Below, piece by piece: positions 35,392-44,291 of a stretch of DNA of 64,000 nucleotides. The notes beneath the pieces were generated by a model. That model was not told where the DNA came from. It searched no databases and was given only the letters and a program-made list of their open reading frames with translations. A program made the position numbers and the translations under genes. The DNA is from Pseudomonas guangdongensis (lineage in GTDB: Bacteria; Pseudomonadota; Gammaproteobacteria; Pseudomonadales; Pseudomonadaceae): assembly GCF_900105885.1 (NCBI RefSeq), contig NZ_LT629780.1, positions 496,001 to 560,000 on the forward strand, in the 5' to 3' direction. Each line of letters begins with the position of its first letter. The first letter of the stretch is position 1.

Positions 35392-36768
35392 GTGACCGAC
35401 GCCTTCTCCACCCTGCCGCTGCCCGCCAGCCTGCTCGACAGCCTGAACGCGCTGGGCTACCCGCACATGACGCCGATCCAGGCCGCCAGCCTGCCGGCGA
35501 TCCTCGCCGGTCACGACCTGATCGCCCAGGCCAGCACCGGCAGCGGCAAGACCTGCGCCTTCGCCCTCGGCCTGCTGGCGCCGCTCAACCCGCGCTATTT
35601 CGGCTGCCAGGCGCTGGTGCTGTGCCCGACCCGCGAGCTGGCCGACCAGGTCGCCAAGGAAATCCGCCAGCTGGCCCGCAACCTGGGCAACATCAAGGTG
35701 CTGACCCTGTGCGGCGGCGTGCCCTTCGGCCCGCAGGTCGGCTCGCTGGAGCATGGCGCGCATGTGGTGGTCGGCACCCCGGGGCGGGTGCTCGAACACC
35801 TCAACCGCGGCAACCTCAAGCTCGACGGGCTCAACCGCCTGGTGCTCGACGAGGCCGACCGGATGCTCGACATGGGCTTCGTCGACGCCATCGCGGCGAT
35901 CGTCGAGCAGACTCCCGAGCGCCGGCAGACCCTGCTGTTCTCCGCCACCTACCCCGAAGGCATCGAGCGCCTGGCGGCGCGCTTCATGCGCCAGCCGCAG
36001 CGCGTCGCGGTGGCAAGCCAGCACGACCAGAGCGTGATCGAGCAGCGCTTCTACGAGGTCGACCCGCAGCAGCGCATGGACGCCGTGGCGCGCCTGCTGC
36101 TGCACTTCCGCCCGGCGTCCAGCGTGGTGTTCTGCCAGACCAAGCAGCAATGCCAGGAGCTGGCGAGCCTGCTCGATGCCCGGAAGATTTCCGCACAGGC
36201 CCTGCACGGCGATCTCGACCAGCGCGAGCGCGACCAGGTGCTGGCGATGTTCGCCAACCGCAGCTGCTGCGTGCTGGTGGCCACCGACGTGGCCGCCCGC
36301 GGCCTTGACATCGACGGCCTCGAAGCGGTGATCAACCTGGAGCTGCCGCGCGATCCGGCGATCCACGTCCACCGCATCGGCCGCAGCGGCCGCGCCGGCG
36401 CCAAGGGCCTGGCGCTGTCGCTGGTGGCGCCCGCCGAGGCCCACCGCGCCAACGCCATCGAGCAGCAGCAGGGCGGCGCGCTGCAGTGGGGCAACCTGGA
36501 GCTGCTCAAGGATCGCGGCGAGCCGCGCCTGCTGCCGGCGATGACCACCCTGGGCATCAACGGCGGGCGCAAGGACAAGCTGCGGCCCGGCGACATCCTC
36601 GGCGCGCTGACCGGCGAGGACGGCCTGCCCGGCAGCGCCATCGGCAAGATCGCCCTGTACGACTTCAACGCCTATGTCGCCGTCGAGCGCGAACTGGCGC
36701 CGGCCGCCCTGCAGCGCCTCAGCGAGCGCAAGGTCAAGGGCCGCCACTTCAAGGCGCGGATTCTCTGA
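35392..36768 (+). CDS. dbpA: ATP-dependent RNA helicase DbpA
   Basis: 458-residue DEAD-box helicase that acts on 23S rRNA during large-subunit assembly. Walker A ASTGSGKT (47-54), DEAD (153-156), SAT in LLFSATYPEG, and HRIGRSGRAG in motif VI are present; the C-terminal 80 residues (ALTGEDGLPGSAIGKIALYDFNAYVAV...) form the DbpA RNA-binding domain that recognises hairpin 92. The length equals E. coli DbpA (457). The GTG at 35392 is chosen as start on family length; a frame upstream is not supported. Confidence 0.93.
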   Translation: MTDAFSTLPLPASLLDSLNALGYPHMTPIQAASLPAILAGHDLIAQASTGSGKTCAFALGLLAPLNPRYFGCQALVLCPTRELADQVAKEIRQLARNLGNIKVLTLCGGVPFGPQVGSLEHGAHVVVGTPGRVLEHLNRGNLKLDGLNRLVLDEADRMLDMGFVDAIAAIVEQTPERRQTLLFSATYPEGIERLAARFMRQPQRVAVASQHDQSVIEQRFYEVDPQQRMDAVARLLLHFRPASSVVFCQTKQQCQELASLLDARKISAQALHGDLDQRERDQVLAMFANRSCCVLVATDVAARGLDIDGLEAVINLELPRDPAIHVHRIGRSGRAGAKGLALSLVAPAEAHRANAIEQQQGGALQWGNLELLKDRGEPRLLPAMTTLGINGGRKDKLRPGDILGALTGEDGLPGSAIGKIALYDFNAYVAVERELAPAALQRLSERKVKGRHFKARIL

Positions 36769-36853
36769 AGTCGCGCCCGGCCCCGCGCCGGCAGCCCGCG
36801 CGGCGGCGCTTTGCTAACATGCGCGCTCCGTTCGCCAGCCTGAGAGTTCCCCC

Positions 36854-38035
36854 GTGTCCAGTCCCGATGTCGTGATCCTGGGAGCCGGCGCCGCCGGCCT
36901 GATGTGCGCGCTGACCGCCGCCGGCCGCGGCCGCCGCGTGCTGGTGCTCGACCACGCCAACAAGGCCGGCAAGAAGATCCTCATGTCCGGCGGCGGGCGC
37001 TGCAACTTCACCAACCTGTACACCGAGCCGGGCGACTTCCTCTCCCACAACCCGCACTTCTGCAAGTCGGCGCTGGCGCGCTACACCCAGTGGGACTTCC
37101 TCGAACTGGTCGGCAAGCACGCCATCCCCTACCACGAGAAGAAGCTCGGCCAGCTGTTCTGCGACCACAAGGCCAGCGACATCCTGCAGATGCTGCTGGA
37201 CGAGTGCCGCGAGGCCGGCGCCGAGATCCGTCTGGATACTGCCATCGAACGGATCGAGCGCGATGACGCCGGCTACCGGCTGGCCACCAGCGCCGGCGAA
37301 TTCGCCTGCCGCTCGCTGGTGGTCGCCACCGGCGGCCTGTCGATCCCCACCCTCGGCGCCAGCGGCTTCGGCTACCAGATCGCCCGCCAGTTCGGCCATA
37401 ACGTGCTGCCGACCCGCGCCGGGCTGGTGCCCTTCACCGTCACCGAGCCGCAGCTCAAGGCGTTGTGCGCCGAGCTGTCCGGCACCGCCGTGGACTGCCT
37501 GGTCAGCTGCAACGACAAGAGCTTCCGCGAAAACCTGCTGTTCACCCACCGCGGCCTCAGCGGCCCGGCGATGCTGCAGATCTCCTCCTATTGGCACAGC
37601 GGCGATGCGCTGGAAATCAACCTGCTGCCCGATCGCGACGCGCTGGACTGGCTGAGCGGCCAGCAGGCCGAACGGCCGAACATCGAGCTGAAGACCCTGC
37701 TCGCCGAGGTGTTCACCAAGAAGATGGCCGGCCTGCTCTGCGAGCTGTGGTGGGCCAGCAAGCCGCTCAAGCAGTACACCCCGGGCGAGCTGCAGGGCAT
37801 CGCCGCGCAGCTGTCCGCCTGGCGGCTGGTGCCGGCCGGCACCGAGGGCTACCGCACCGCCGAGGTGACCCTGGGCGGGGTGGACACCCGCGAGGTGTCG
37901 TCGAAGACCATGGAGTCGCAGAAATCGCCGGGGCTGTACTTCGTCGGCGAAGTGCTGGACGTCACCGGCCACCTCGGCGGCTTCAACTTCCAGTGGGCCT
38001 GGGCCTCCGGGCACGCCGCCGGAGAAGTGGTCTAG
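36854..38035 (+). CDS. NAD(P)/FAD-dependent oxidoreductase, BaiN/HI0933 family
   Basis: 393-residue flavoprotein. The FAD-binding GAGAAGLMCALTAAGRGRRVLVLD spans residues 10-33; NKAGKKILMSGGGRCNFTN (36-54) is the HI0933-family hallmark; VVATGGLSIPTLGASGFGYQIA and the C-terminal LYFVGEVLDVTGHLGGFNFQWAWASG close the fold. Family members include the bile-acid reductase BaiN, but the physiological substrate in Pseudomonas is unknown. Starts at GTG 36854 after GAGAG. It follows dbpA in the same direction with 85 bases between. Confidence 0.88.
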   Translation: MSSPDVVILGAGAAGLMCALTAAGRGRRVLVLDHANKAGKKILMSGGGRCNFTNLYTEPGDFLSHNPHFCKSALARYTQWDFLELVGKHAIPYHEKKLGQLFCDHKASDILQMLLDECREAGAEIRLDTAIERIERDDAGYRLATSAGEFACRSLVVATGGLSIPTLGASGFGYQIARQFGHNVLPTRAGLVPFTVTEPQLKALCAELSGTAVDCLVSCNDKSFRENLLFTHRGLSGPAMLQISSYWHSGDALEINLLPDRDALDWLSGQQAERPNIELKTLLAEVFTKKMAGLLCELWWASKPLKQYTPGELQGIAAQLSAWRLVPAGTEGYRTAEVTLGGVDTREVSSKTMESQKSPGLYFVGEVLDVTGHLGGFNFQWAWASGHAAGEVV

Positions 38036-38109
38036 CCCCTCCCATCACGCGCGACAGCCTGTCTACAATGGGCCCACCGAGCCCGTTCCCCGTCATGGCA
38101 GGCTGTCCC

Positions 38110-40314
38110 ATGCCCTCCCCCTCGCTTCGCCACACCCTGCGCCGCCTCTGGGCGCTGGACACCTTCGGCTCCAGCCTGCGGGTCTTCATCGCCCTCACCG
38201 GCAGCATGGCGCTGTGCTGGCAGCAGGAGCGCATGGACCTGCTGATCCCGCTGTTCCTCGGCATCATCGCCAGCGCCCTGGCCGAGACCGACGACAGCTG
38301 GCGCGGCCGCCTGCGCGCGCTGCTGGTGACCCTGGGCTGCTTCGCCGCCGCCGCCTTCGCGGTCGAGCTGCTGTTCCCCTATCCCTGGCTGTTCGTCGTC
38401 GCCCTGGCGCTGTCGACCTTCGTCCTGACCATGCTGGGGGCGCTGGGCGAGCGTTACGGCACCATCGCCTCGGGCACGCTGATCCTCTCCATCTACACGA
38501 TGATCGGCGTCGACCAGCGCGGCGGCGAAGTCGCCGACCTGTGGCACGAACCCCTGCTGCTGGTCGCCGGCGCCGCCTGGTACGGCGCGCTCTCGGTGCT
38601 CTGGCAGGCGCTGTTCAGCCAGCAGCCGGTGCAGCAGGCGCTGGCCCGGGTATTCCGCGAACTGGGCCTGTACCTGCGCCTGAAGGCCGCGCTGTTCGAG
38701 CCGCTGCGCGACCTCGACGTGGAACGGCGGCGCCTGGAGCTGGCGCAGCAGAACGGCAGGCTGGTGGCCGCGCTCAACGCCGCCAAGGAAATCATCCTCC
38801 ACCGGGTCGGCAAGGGCCGCGTCAGCCCGCGGGTCAACCGCTACCTGAAGCTGTACTTCCTCGCCCAGGACATCCACGAGCGCGCCAGCTCCTCCCACTA
38901 CCCCTACCACGCGCTGGCCGAGGCGTTCTTCCACAGCGACGTGCTGTTCCGCTGCCGCCTGCTGCTGCGCCAGCAGGGCAAGGCCTGCCGCGCGCTGGCC
39001 GAGGCCATCGAGCTGCGCCAGCCGTTCGCCTACCAGCGCGCCAGCGCCCAGGCCCGCGACGACCTGGAGGCCTCGCTGGCCTACCTGCAGGCTCAGGACA
39101 ACCCGCACTGGCGCGACCTGCTGCGCTCGCTGCGCGCGCTGGCCGACAACCTCGGCACCCTCGAACAGCTGCTCGGCGCCGCCAGCAACCCCGAGGCGCT
39201 GGCCGAGGAACAGGACAGCACCCTGCACGACCGCGACCCGCACAGCCTGCGCGAAGTCTGGGAACGCCTGCGCCTGCAGCTCACCCCCACCGCGCTGCTG
39301 TTCCGCCACGCCCTGCGCCTGTCCCTGGCGCTGGCCGCCGGCTACGGCGTGCTGCACGCCATCCACCCGACCCAGGGCTACTGGATCCTGCTCACCACGG
39401 TGTTCGTCTGCCAGTCCAGCTACGGCGCCACCCGCACCAAGCTGACCCAGCGCATCGCCGGCACCCTGCTCGGCCTCACCGTCGGCTGGGCGCTGTTCGA
39501 CCTGTTCCCCGGCGCCCTGGCCCAGTCGCTGATCGCGGTGGCCGCCGGGGTGGCGTTCTTCGCCACCCGCGCACGCCGCTACACCCTGGCCACCGCGGCG
39601 ATCACCCTGATGGTGCTGTTCTGCTTCAACCAGGTCGGCGACGGCTACGGACTGATCTGGCCGCGGCTGTTCGACACCCTGCTGGGCAGCCTGATCGCCG
39701 GTCTGGCGGTATTCCTGATCCTCCCCGACTGGCAGGGCCGGCGCCTGCCCCGCGTGCTGGCCAGCGTGCTGCACAGCCACGCCGCCTACCTGCGACAGAT
39801 CATCCTGCAGTACGCCAGCGGCAAGCGCGACGACCTCGCCTACCGCCTGGCGCGGCGCAACGCGCACAACGCCGACGCCGCGCTGTCGGCGGCGCTGGCC
39901 AGCATGCTGCTGGAACCGGGGCACTTCCGCCGCGAGGCGGAGCTGGGCTTTCGCTGCCTGGCGCTGTCGCACACCCAGCTCAGCTACCTGTCGGCGCTCG
40001 GCGCGCACCGCGCCGCGCTGCCGGCCGAGCTGCGCGGCGGGCTGGTCGAGCAGGCCGCTGCGCAACTGGCCAGCGAGCTCGACGCCATCGCCGCGCAACT
40101 GGGCGGCCAGCCGGCGCCCGGCGAGCTGGTTGGCGATGCGGCCACGCTGGCCCTCGCCCTGGAACAGCTGCCGGAGGACATCGACGCGCGCCAGCGCCTG
40201 CTGCGCACCGAACTGGCGCTGATCGCCCGCCAGTTGCCCCTGCTGCGCGAGCTGGCCGCACGCCTGCTGAGCGGCGCCGCAGCCCCGGCCGGACTGCCGC
40301 CGCCGGCGCCCTGA
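38110..40314 (+). CDS. yccS: YccS-type FUSC-family inner-membrane protein
   Basis: About 734 residues with two blocks of membrane helices (roughly 20-140 and 390-530) separated by a large cytoplasmic region, the YccS/FUSC layout; such proteins are related to aromatic-acid exporters (AaeB) and to ArAE carriers. RRLWALDTFGSSLRVFIALTGSM and HPTQGYWILLTTVFVCQSSYGATR are typical. The start is uncertain: MPSPSLRHTL at 38110 is used, with an in-frame ATG five codons earlier and TACAAT (38064-38069) as a possible -10 box. Transport substrate unknown. Confidence 0.85.
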   Translation: MPSPSLRHTLRRLWALDTFGSSLRVFIALTGSMALCWQQERMDLLIPLFLGIIASALAETDDSWRGRLRALLVTLGCFAAAAFAVELLFPYPWLFVVALALSTFVLTMLGALGERYGTIASGTLILSIYTMIGVDQRGGEVADLWHEPLLLVAGAAWYGALSVLWQALFSQQPVQQALARVFRELGLYLRLKAALFEPLRDLDVERRRLELAQQNGRLVAALNAAKEIILHRVGKGRVSPRVNRYLKLYFLAQDIHERASSSHYPYHALAEAFFHSDVLFRCRLLLRQQGKACRALAEAIELRQPFAYQRASAQARDDLEASLAYLQAQDNPHWRDLLRSLRALADNLGTLEQLLGAASNPEALAEEQDSTLHDRDPHSLREVWERLRLQLTPTALLFRHALRLSLALAAGYGVLHAIHPTQGYWILLTTVFVCQSSYGATRTKLTQRIAGTLLGLTVGWALFDLFPGALAQSLIAVAAGVAFFATRARRYTLATAAITLMVLFCFNQVGDGYGLIWPRLFDTLLGSLIAGLAVFLILPDWQGRRLPRVLASVLHSHAAYLRQIILQYASGKRDDLAYRLARRNAHNADAALSAALASMLLEPGHFRREAELGFRCLALSHTQLSYLSALGAHRAALPAELRGGLVEQAAAQLASELDAIAAQLGGQPAPGELVGDAATLALALEQLPEDIDARQRLLRTELALIARQLPLLRELAARLLSGAAAPAGLPPPAP

Positions 40315-40418
40315 GACTCTCGCCGCCACCGGCCGGCCCGACTAGACTGCAACCAAGGATCGTCGCGCCACGCCCGTTATTCGCAGTGCGCCCACGGCGC
40401 CATGACTGGAGAGTCCGC

Positions 40419-41363
40419 ATGAGCACAACGCCCGCCACCGCCTTCGATCCCCGCGTGTTCCGCCGCGCGCTGGGCAACTTCGCCACCGGAGTGACCATCA
40501 TCACCGCGCGCAGCACGGCCGGCGCGCAGGTCGGCGTCACCGCCAACAGCTTCAACTCGGTGTCCCTGGAGCCGCCGCTGATCCTCTGGAGCATCGACAA
40601 GCGCTCCGGCAGCCATGCGGTGTTCGAGGCCGCCAGCCACTTCGCCGTGCATGTCCTGGCCGCCGACCAGATCGAGCTGTCCAACCACTTCGCCCGCCCG
40701 CAGGACGACAAGTTCGCCGGCATCGCCTTCGAGAGCGGTCTGGGCGGTGCTCCGCTGCTGGCCGACTGCGCGGCGCGCTTCCAGTGCGAGTGCTACCAGC
40801 AGCTCGACGGCGGCGACCACTGGATCCTGATCGGCAAGGTGGTGGCCTTCGACGATTTCGGCCGCTCGCCGCTGCTCTACCACCAGGGCGCCTACTCGAT
40901 GGTCCTGCCCCACCCGCGTGCGCCGAAGAAGGCCGACCCGCACGCCGCGCCGGCGACCATGCACGGCCGGCTGGCCAGCAGCAACCTGTTCTACCTGATG
41001 ATCCAGGCGGTCAACGCCTACCAGGCCAGCTACGCGCCCAAGCAGCTGTCCACCGGCCTGCGCACCAGCGAAGCGCGCATGCTGATGGTGCTGGAAGACA
41101 GCGCCCAGCTCGACCTGGTCGCCCTGCAGCGCGAGGTGGCGATGCCGACCCGCGAGATCGAGGAGGCGCTGGCCAACCTGCAGGGCAAGGGCCTGGTCGC
41201 CGACAGCCCCGCCGGCTACCTGCTGACCGACGCCGGCCGTGCGCAGACCGAGGCGCTGTGGGAAATCGCCCGCCGCCAGCAGGACGCGGTGTTCGCCGGG
41301 GTCGGCGCCGAGGACATCGAGACTTTCAAGAAGGTGCTCAGGGTAGTGATGGCGGCGCAGTGA
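40419..41363 (+). CDS. Flavin reductase fused to a MarR-like domain (C1-HPAH type)
   Basis: 314-residue two-domain protein. Residues 1-165 are a flavin reductase-like domain (FATGVTIITARSTAGAQVGVTANSFNSVSLEPP), and residues about 185-314 form a MarR-type winged helix (QLDLVALQREVAMPTREIEEALANLQGKGLV). This architecture and length (315 residues) match the reductase C1 of Acinetobacter baumannii hydroxyphenylacetate hydroxylase, in which the MarR-like part is an inhibitory effector-sensing domain. So it probably provides reduced flavin to a monooxygenase and is stimulated by its substrate. No oxygenase gene lies beside it. SD GGAGAG precedes ATG 40419. Confidence 0.85.
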   Translation: MSTTPATAFDPRVFRRALGNFATGVTIITARSTAGAQVGVTANSFNSVSLEPPLILWSIDKRSGSHAVFEAASHFAVHVLAADQIELSNHFARPQDDKFAGIAFESGLGGAPLLADCAARFQCECYQQLDGGDHWILIGKVVAFDDFGRSPLLYHQGAYSMVLPHPRAPKKADPHAAPATMHGRLASSNLFYLMIQAVNAYQASYAPKQLSTGLRTSEARMLMVLEDSAQLDLVALQREVAMPTREIEEALANLQGKGLVADSPAGYLLTDAGRAQTEALWEIARRQQDAVFAGVGAEDIETFKKVLRVVMAAQ

Positions 41364-41389
41364 ACCGCGCGGGCAGCTAGCCGCGCGGT

Positions 41390-41884
41390 TCACTGCGCCA
41401 GATCGCGCCAGGTCAGGTACACCCGCAGGTCGAACTCCAGCTGGTGATAGCCGGGCAGCATGTGCTCGCAGAGCTGGTAGAAGGCCTTGTTGTGGTCGAA
41501 CTCGCGCAGGTGCGCCAGCTCGTGAACCACGATCATGTCGAGAAACTCCGGCGCCGCGTCGCGAAACAGCGCGGCGATGCGGATTTCCTTCTTCGCCTTG
41601 AGCTTGCCGCCCTGCACCCTGGAGACAGCGGTGTGCAGGCCGAGGGCGTTGCGCAGCACGTCCAGCTTGCTGTCGTAGAGCACCTTGTCGATGCCCGGCG
41701 CATTACGCAGGAAGCGCTGCTTGCGCTCCATCACATAGGCGTACAGCGCCTTGTCGCTCTGCACCGGGTGACGCTCCGGGTAGCGCTGCTGCAGGTACTC
41801 GCCCAGGCGGTCGGCGGCGAGCAGCCGGCGCACCTGCTCCTGCAGGTGCGCCGGGTAGGCGGAGAGGTACTTGAGCGGCGGCAT
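41390..41884 (-). CDS. YgjP-like metallopeptidase-domain protein
   Basis: 164-residue protein of the YgjP/WLM-like group (UTP pyrophosphatase YgjP in older literature). The zinc motif HELAHLREFDH contains His121, Glu122, His125 and His131. RKQRFLRNAPG and KLDVLRNALGLHT are family features. It is cytoplasmic with no signal peptide. Biochemical role is disputed: a metal-dependent peptidase fold is certain, a substrate is not. The start at 41884 has only a weak ribosome site. Divergent from the FRG-domain gene. Confidence 0.85.
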   Translation of the reverse strand: MPPLKYLSAYPAHLQEQVRRLLAADRLGEYLQQRYPERHPVQSDKALYAYVMERKQRFLRNAPGIDKVLYDSKLDVLRNALGLHTAVSRVQGGKLKAKKEIRIAALFRDAAPEFLDMIVVHELAHLREFDHNKAFYQLCEHMLPGYHQLEFDLRVYLTWRDLAQ

Positions 41885-42144
41885 CGGCAGGTCGGCGGTG
41901 GCGGCGGGAGGGGCATTCTAACCCCGTTGCGACGCCGCGTCCGGGCGCCGCGACAGAGCCTTTTGTGGTAATTTTCCGGCATTCGTCCATGCCCGCCGCG
42001 CCGCCCCTCGCACCGGCCCGCGCGGCGGCGCGGCCCCGTCCGTCCCGCCCTCCATACCCGCCCCGCGCCAGCGCCGCCTGCTCGCGCGGACGGGCCATGC
42101 GGGCCGTCGGCGGCCGACTGCCACAGGAAAAACAGGGCTCGCCG

Positions 42145-42969
42145 ATGAGCAGAGAGAACAAGCCGCGCTGGACCTCCGGGCGCGTCAAGGATGGCATCGA
42201 GGAAATCCATATCCGCAAGTGGAACTTCTTCATCGACTACATCCAGGAGGCCTTCTCGCCCGGCTGCGGCTGGATTCACCGCGGCCACCGCAAGGACTAC
42301 TACAAGCTCGAATCGACCATCGACCGCAAGATCTTCGACAAGGCGCAGACCGAGCAGCTGCGCCGCGAGCAGCTCGACCGCTTCAAGATGGCGATCCGCG
42401 GCAAGCGCGGCGCCAACCCGCCGCAGTACGACGAACCGCTGGAATGGTGGGCGCTCGGCCAGCACTTCGGCCTGCTCACCCCGCTGCTGGACTGGACCCA
42501 CTCGCCCTACACCGCGGCGTTCTTCGCCTTCGCCAACGCCGGCAAGGACGACACCCGCAAGCGCATCATCGTCTCGCTGAACAAGCACGAGGTGGAGCGC
42601 TGCCCGGAGCTGGCCGCCACGGTGCGCTTCTACACGCCCAACTCCGACGAGAACGCGCGGGTGCTCGGCCAGAACGGGCTGTTCTCCTACTCCGACTCCG
42701 GCGAGGAGCTGGAGTCGGTGGTCGCCCAGGCTTTCGCCGGCTCGCGCACGGCGATCATCAAGAAGGTCTACCTGCCCAACGCCGAGCGCATCGACGTGCT
42801 GCGCGGCCTGGAGCAGATGAACATCAACCACCTGACCCTGTTCCCCGACCTCAGCGGCGCCAGCAGCTACGCCAACATGCAGTTCGAGCTGTACTCCAGC
42901 CGGCCGAGCGCCAGCGAGCCGGCGAGCCCGGCGGCGCGGGACAGCGTGGAGGAGCAGGCCGAGGACTGA
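42145..42969 (+). CDS. FRG-domain protein
   Basis: 274-residue protein with an FRG domain: the RG dyad at residues 46-47 (GWIHRGHRKDYYKL), QHFGLLTPLLDWTHSPYTAAFFAF (106-129) and a C-terminal half with a MNINHLTLFPDLSG-type end. FRG domains are found alone and inside antiphage and toxin-like proteins; their activity is not settled. It sits alone between YgjP and the aldolase gene with no visible partner, so I give no role. Start at 42145 on family grounds; ribosome site weak. The last 25 residues are acidic and disordered. Confidence 0.75.
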   Translation: MSRENKPRWTSGRVKDGIEEIHIRKWNFFIDYIQEAFSPGCGWIHRGHRKDYYKLESTIDRKIFDKAQTEQLRREQLDRFKMAIRGKRGANPPQYDEPLEWWALGQHFGLLTPLLDWTHSPYTAAFFAFANAGKDDTRKRIIVSLNKHEVERCPELAATVRFYTPNSDENARVLGQNGLFSYSDSGEELESVVAQAFAGSRTAIIKKVYLPNAERIDVLRGLEQMNINHLTLFPDLSGASSYANMQFELYSSRPSASEPASPAARDSVEEQAED

Positions 42970-42981
42970 ACGCCGGACAGC

Positions 42982-43018
42982 AAAAAGGGGCGCCCCTCGA
43001 CGAGGGAGCGCCCCTTGG
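42982..43018 (-). terminator. Terminator between FRG gene and fba
   Basis: AAGGGGCGC (42985-42993) pairs with GCGCCCCTT (43008-43016) with an inner CCTCG/CGAGG stem. A-rich 42982-42986 gives a U-run on the minus strand, so it mainly ends fba; it also lies right after the FRG gene stop. Confidence 0.75.
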
Positions 43019-43034
43019 GCACGGCGGACGCGGA

Positions 43035-44099
43035 TCAGTTGACCTTGGCGTTCAGCTCGCCGCTGGCGTAGCGCTGGTACATGCCTTCCAGGGAGATCGG
43101 CTTGATCTTGGAGGCATTGCCGGCGGTGCCGAAGGCTTCGTAGCGGGCGATGCAGATGTCGCGCATGGCTTCGATGGTCTTGGCGAAGAACTTGCGCGGG
43201 TCGAACTCGCTGGGGTGCTCGGCCATCATACGGCGCATGGCGCCGGTGGAGGCCAGGCGCAGGTCGGTGTCGATGTTGACCTTGCGCACGCCGTGCTTGA
43301 TGCCCTCGACGATCTCCTCGACCGGCACGCCGTAGGTTTCCTTGATGTCGCCGCCGTACTGGTTGATCACCGCCAGCCACTCCTGCGGCACGCTGGAGGA
43401 ACCGTGCATCACCAAGTGGGTGTTGGGGATGCGCTTGTGGATTTCCTTGATGCGGTCGATGGCGAGGATGTCGCCGGTCGGCGGCTTGGTGAACTTGTAG
43501 GCGCCGTGGCTGGTGCCGATGGCGATGGCCAGGGCGTCGACCTGGGTGGCCTTGACGAAGGCCGCGGCCTCTTCCGGATCGGTGAGCATCTGGCTGTGGT
43601 CGAGGGTGCCCTCGGCGCCGACGCCGTCTTCCTCGCCGGCCTGGCCGGTTTCCAGGCTGCCCAGGCAGCCCAGCTCGCCTTCCACCGACACGCCGCAGGC
43701 GTGGGCGAACGCCACGGTCTGCTGGGTCACGCGCACGTTGTAGTCGTAGTCGGCCGGAGTCTTGCCGTCGGCCATCAGCGAGCCGTCCATCATCACCGAG
43801 CTGAAGCCCAGCTGGATCGAGCGCTGGCAGACGTCCGGGCTGGTGCCGTGGTCCTGGTGCATGCACACCGGGATGTGCGGGAATTCCTCGATGGCGGCGA
43901 GGATCAGGTGGCGCAGGAACGGTGCGCCGGCGTACTTGCGCGCGCCGGCGGAGGCCTGGACGATCACCGGGGAGTCGGTCTTGTCGGCCGCTTCCATGAT
44001 GGCGCGCATCTGCTCGAGGTTGTTGACGTTGAAGGCCGGCACGCCGTAGCCGAATTCGGCGGCGTGGTCCAGCATCTGGCGCATGCTGATAAGTGCCAT
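43035..44099 (-). CDS. fba: Fructose-bisphosphate aldolase, class II
   Basis: 354-residue zinc-dependent aldolase that splits fructose-1,6-bisphosphate. [10 protein letters not shown] (81-90) carries the metal-binding His, and [15 protein letters not shown] and [31 protein letters not shown] are typical of the long Calvin-cycle-like subtype. Start [10 protein letters not shown] at 44099 follows GGAGC. Last gene of the tktA-epd-pgk-fba minus-strand group; the gap to pgk is filled by a REP element. In Pseudomonas, which uses the Entner-Doudoroff route, it chiefly serves gluconeogenesis. Confidence 0.95.
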   Translation of the reverse strand: MALISMRQMLDHAAEFGYGVPAFNVNNLEQMRAIMEAADKTDSPVIVQASAGARKYAGAPFLRHLILAAIEEFPHIPVCMHQDHGTSPDVCQRSIQLGFSSVMMDGSLMADGKTPADYDYNVRVTQQTVAFAHACGVSVEGELGCLGSLETGQAGEEDGVGAEGTLDHSQMLTDPEEAAAFVKATQVDALAIAIGTSHGAYKFTKPPTGDILAIDRIKEIHKRIPNTHLVMHGSSSVPQEWLAVINQYGGDIKETYGVPVEEIVEGIKHGVRKVNIDTDLRLASTGAMRRMMAEHPSEFDPRKFFAKTIEAMRDICIARYEAFGTAGNASKIKPISLEGMYQRYASGELNAKVN

Positions 44100-44180
44100 C
44101 TGTGCTGCTCCCAGTAAGGGTCGTTTGATCGGTGCCCAGCCTGCCGCAGGGGCAGGCCGGGTTCAAGTCTGTGGTGATCG

Positions 44181-44288
44181 CTCCCACGCTCCGCGTGGGA
44201 ACGCCTCCCCGGACGCTCCGGCGTCCATGCACCGGGACGCCGGAGCGTCCCAGGCGCGGCTCCCACGCCGGAGCGTGGGAGCCATCAG
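44181..44288. repeat. Composite REP element (four palindromes) between pgk and fba
   Basis: Palindromes at 44182-44200 (TCCCACGC..GCGTGGGA), 44211-44226 (GGACGC..GCGTCC), 44234-44251 (GGGACGC..GCGTCCC) and 44259-44282, ending GGAGCCATCA. The order and sequences repeat those at 16155-16257. The element abuts the pgk stop codon. Confidence 0.85.
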
Positions 44289-44291
44289 GCA

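Noticed and set aside
38032..40329. Open minus frame of about 765 codons across the YccS gene
   Set aside because: Antisense of a recognised membrane protein; Gln/Gly-rich translation without domain features.
44100..44291. Riboswitch or small RNA between pgk and fba
   Set aside because: The paired structures are explained by the REP palindromes also found at 16155-16257.
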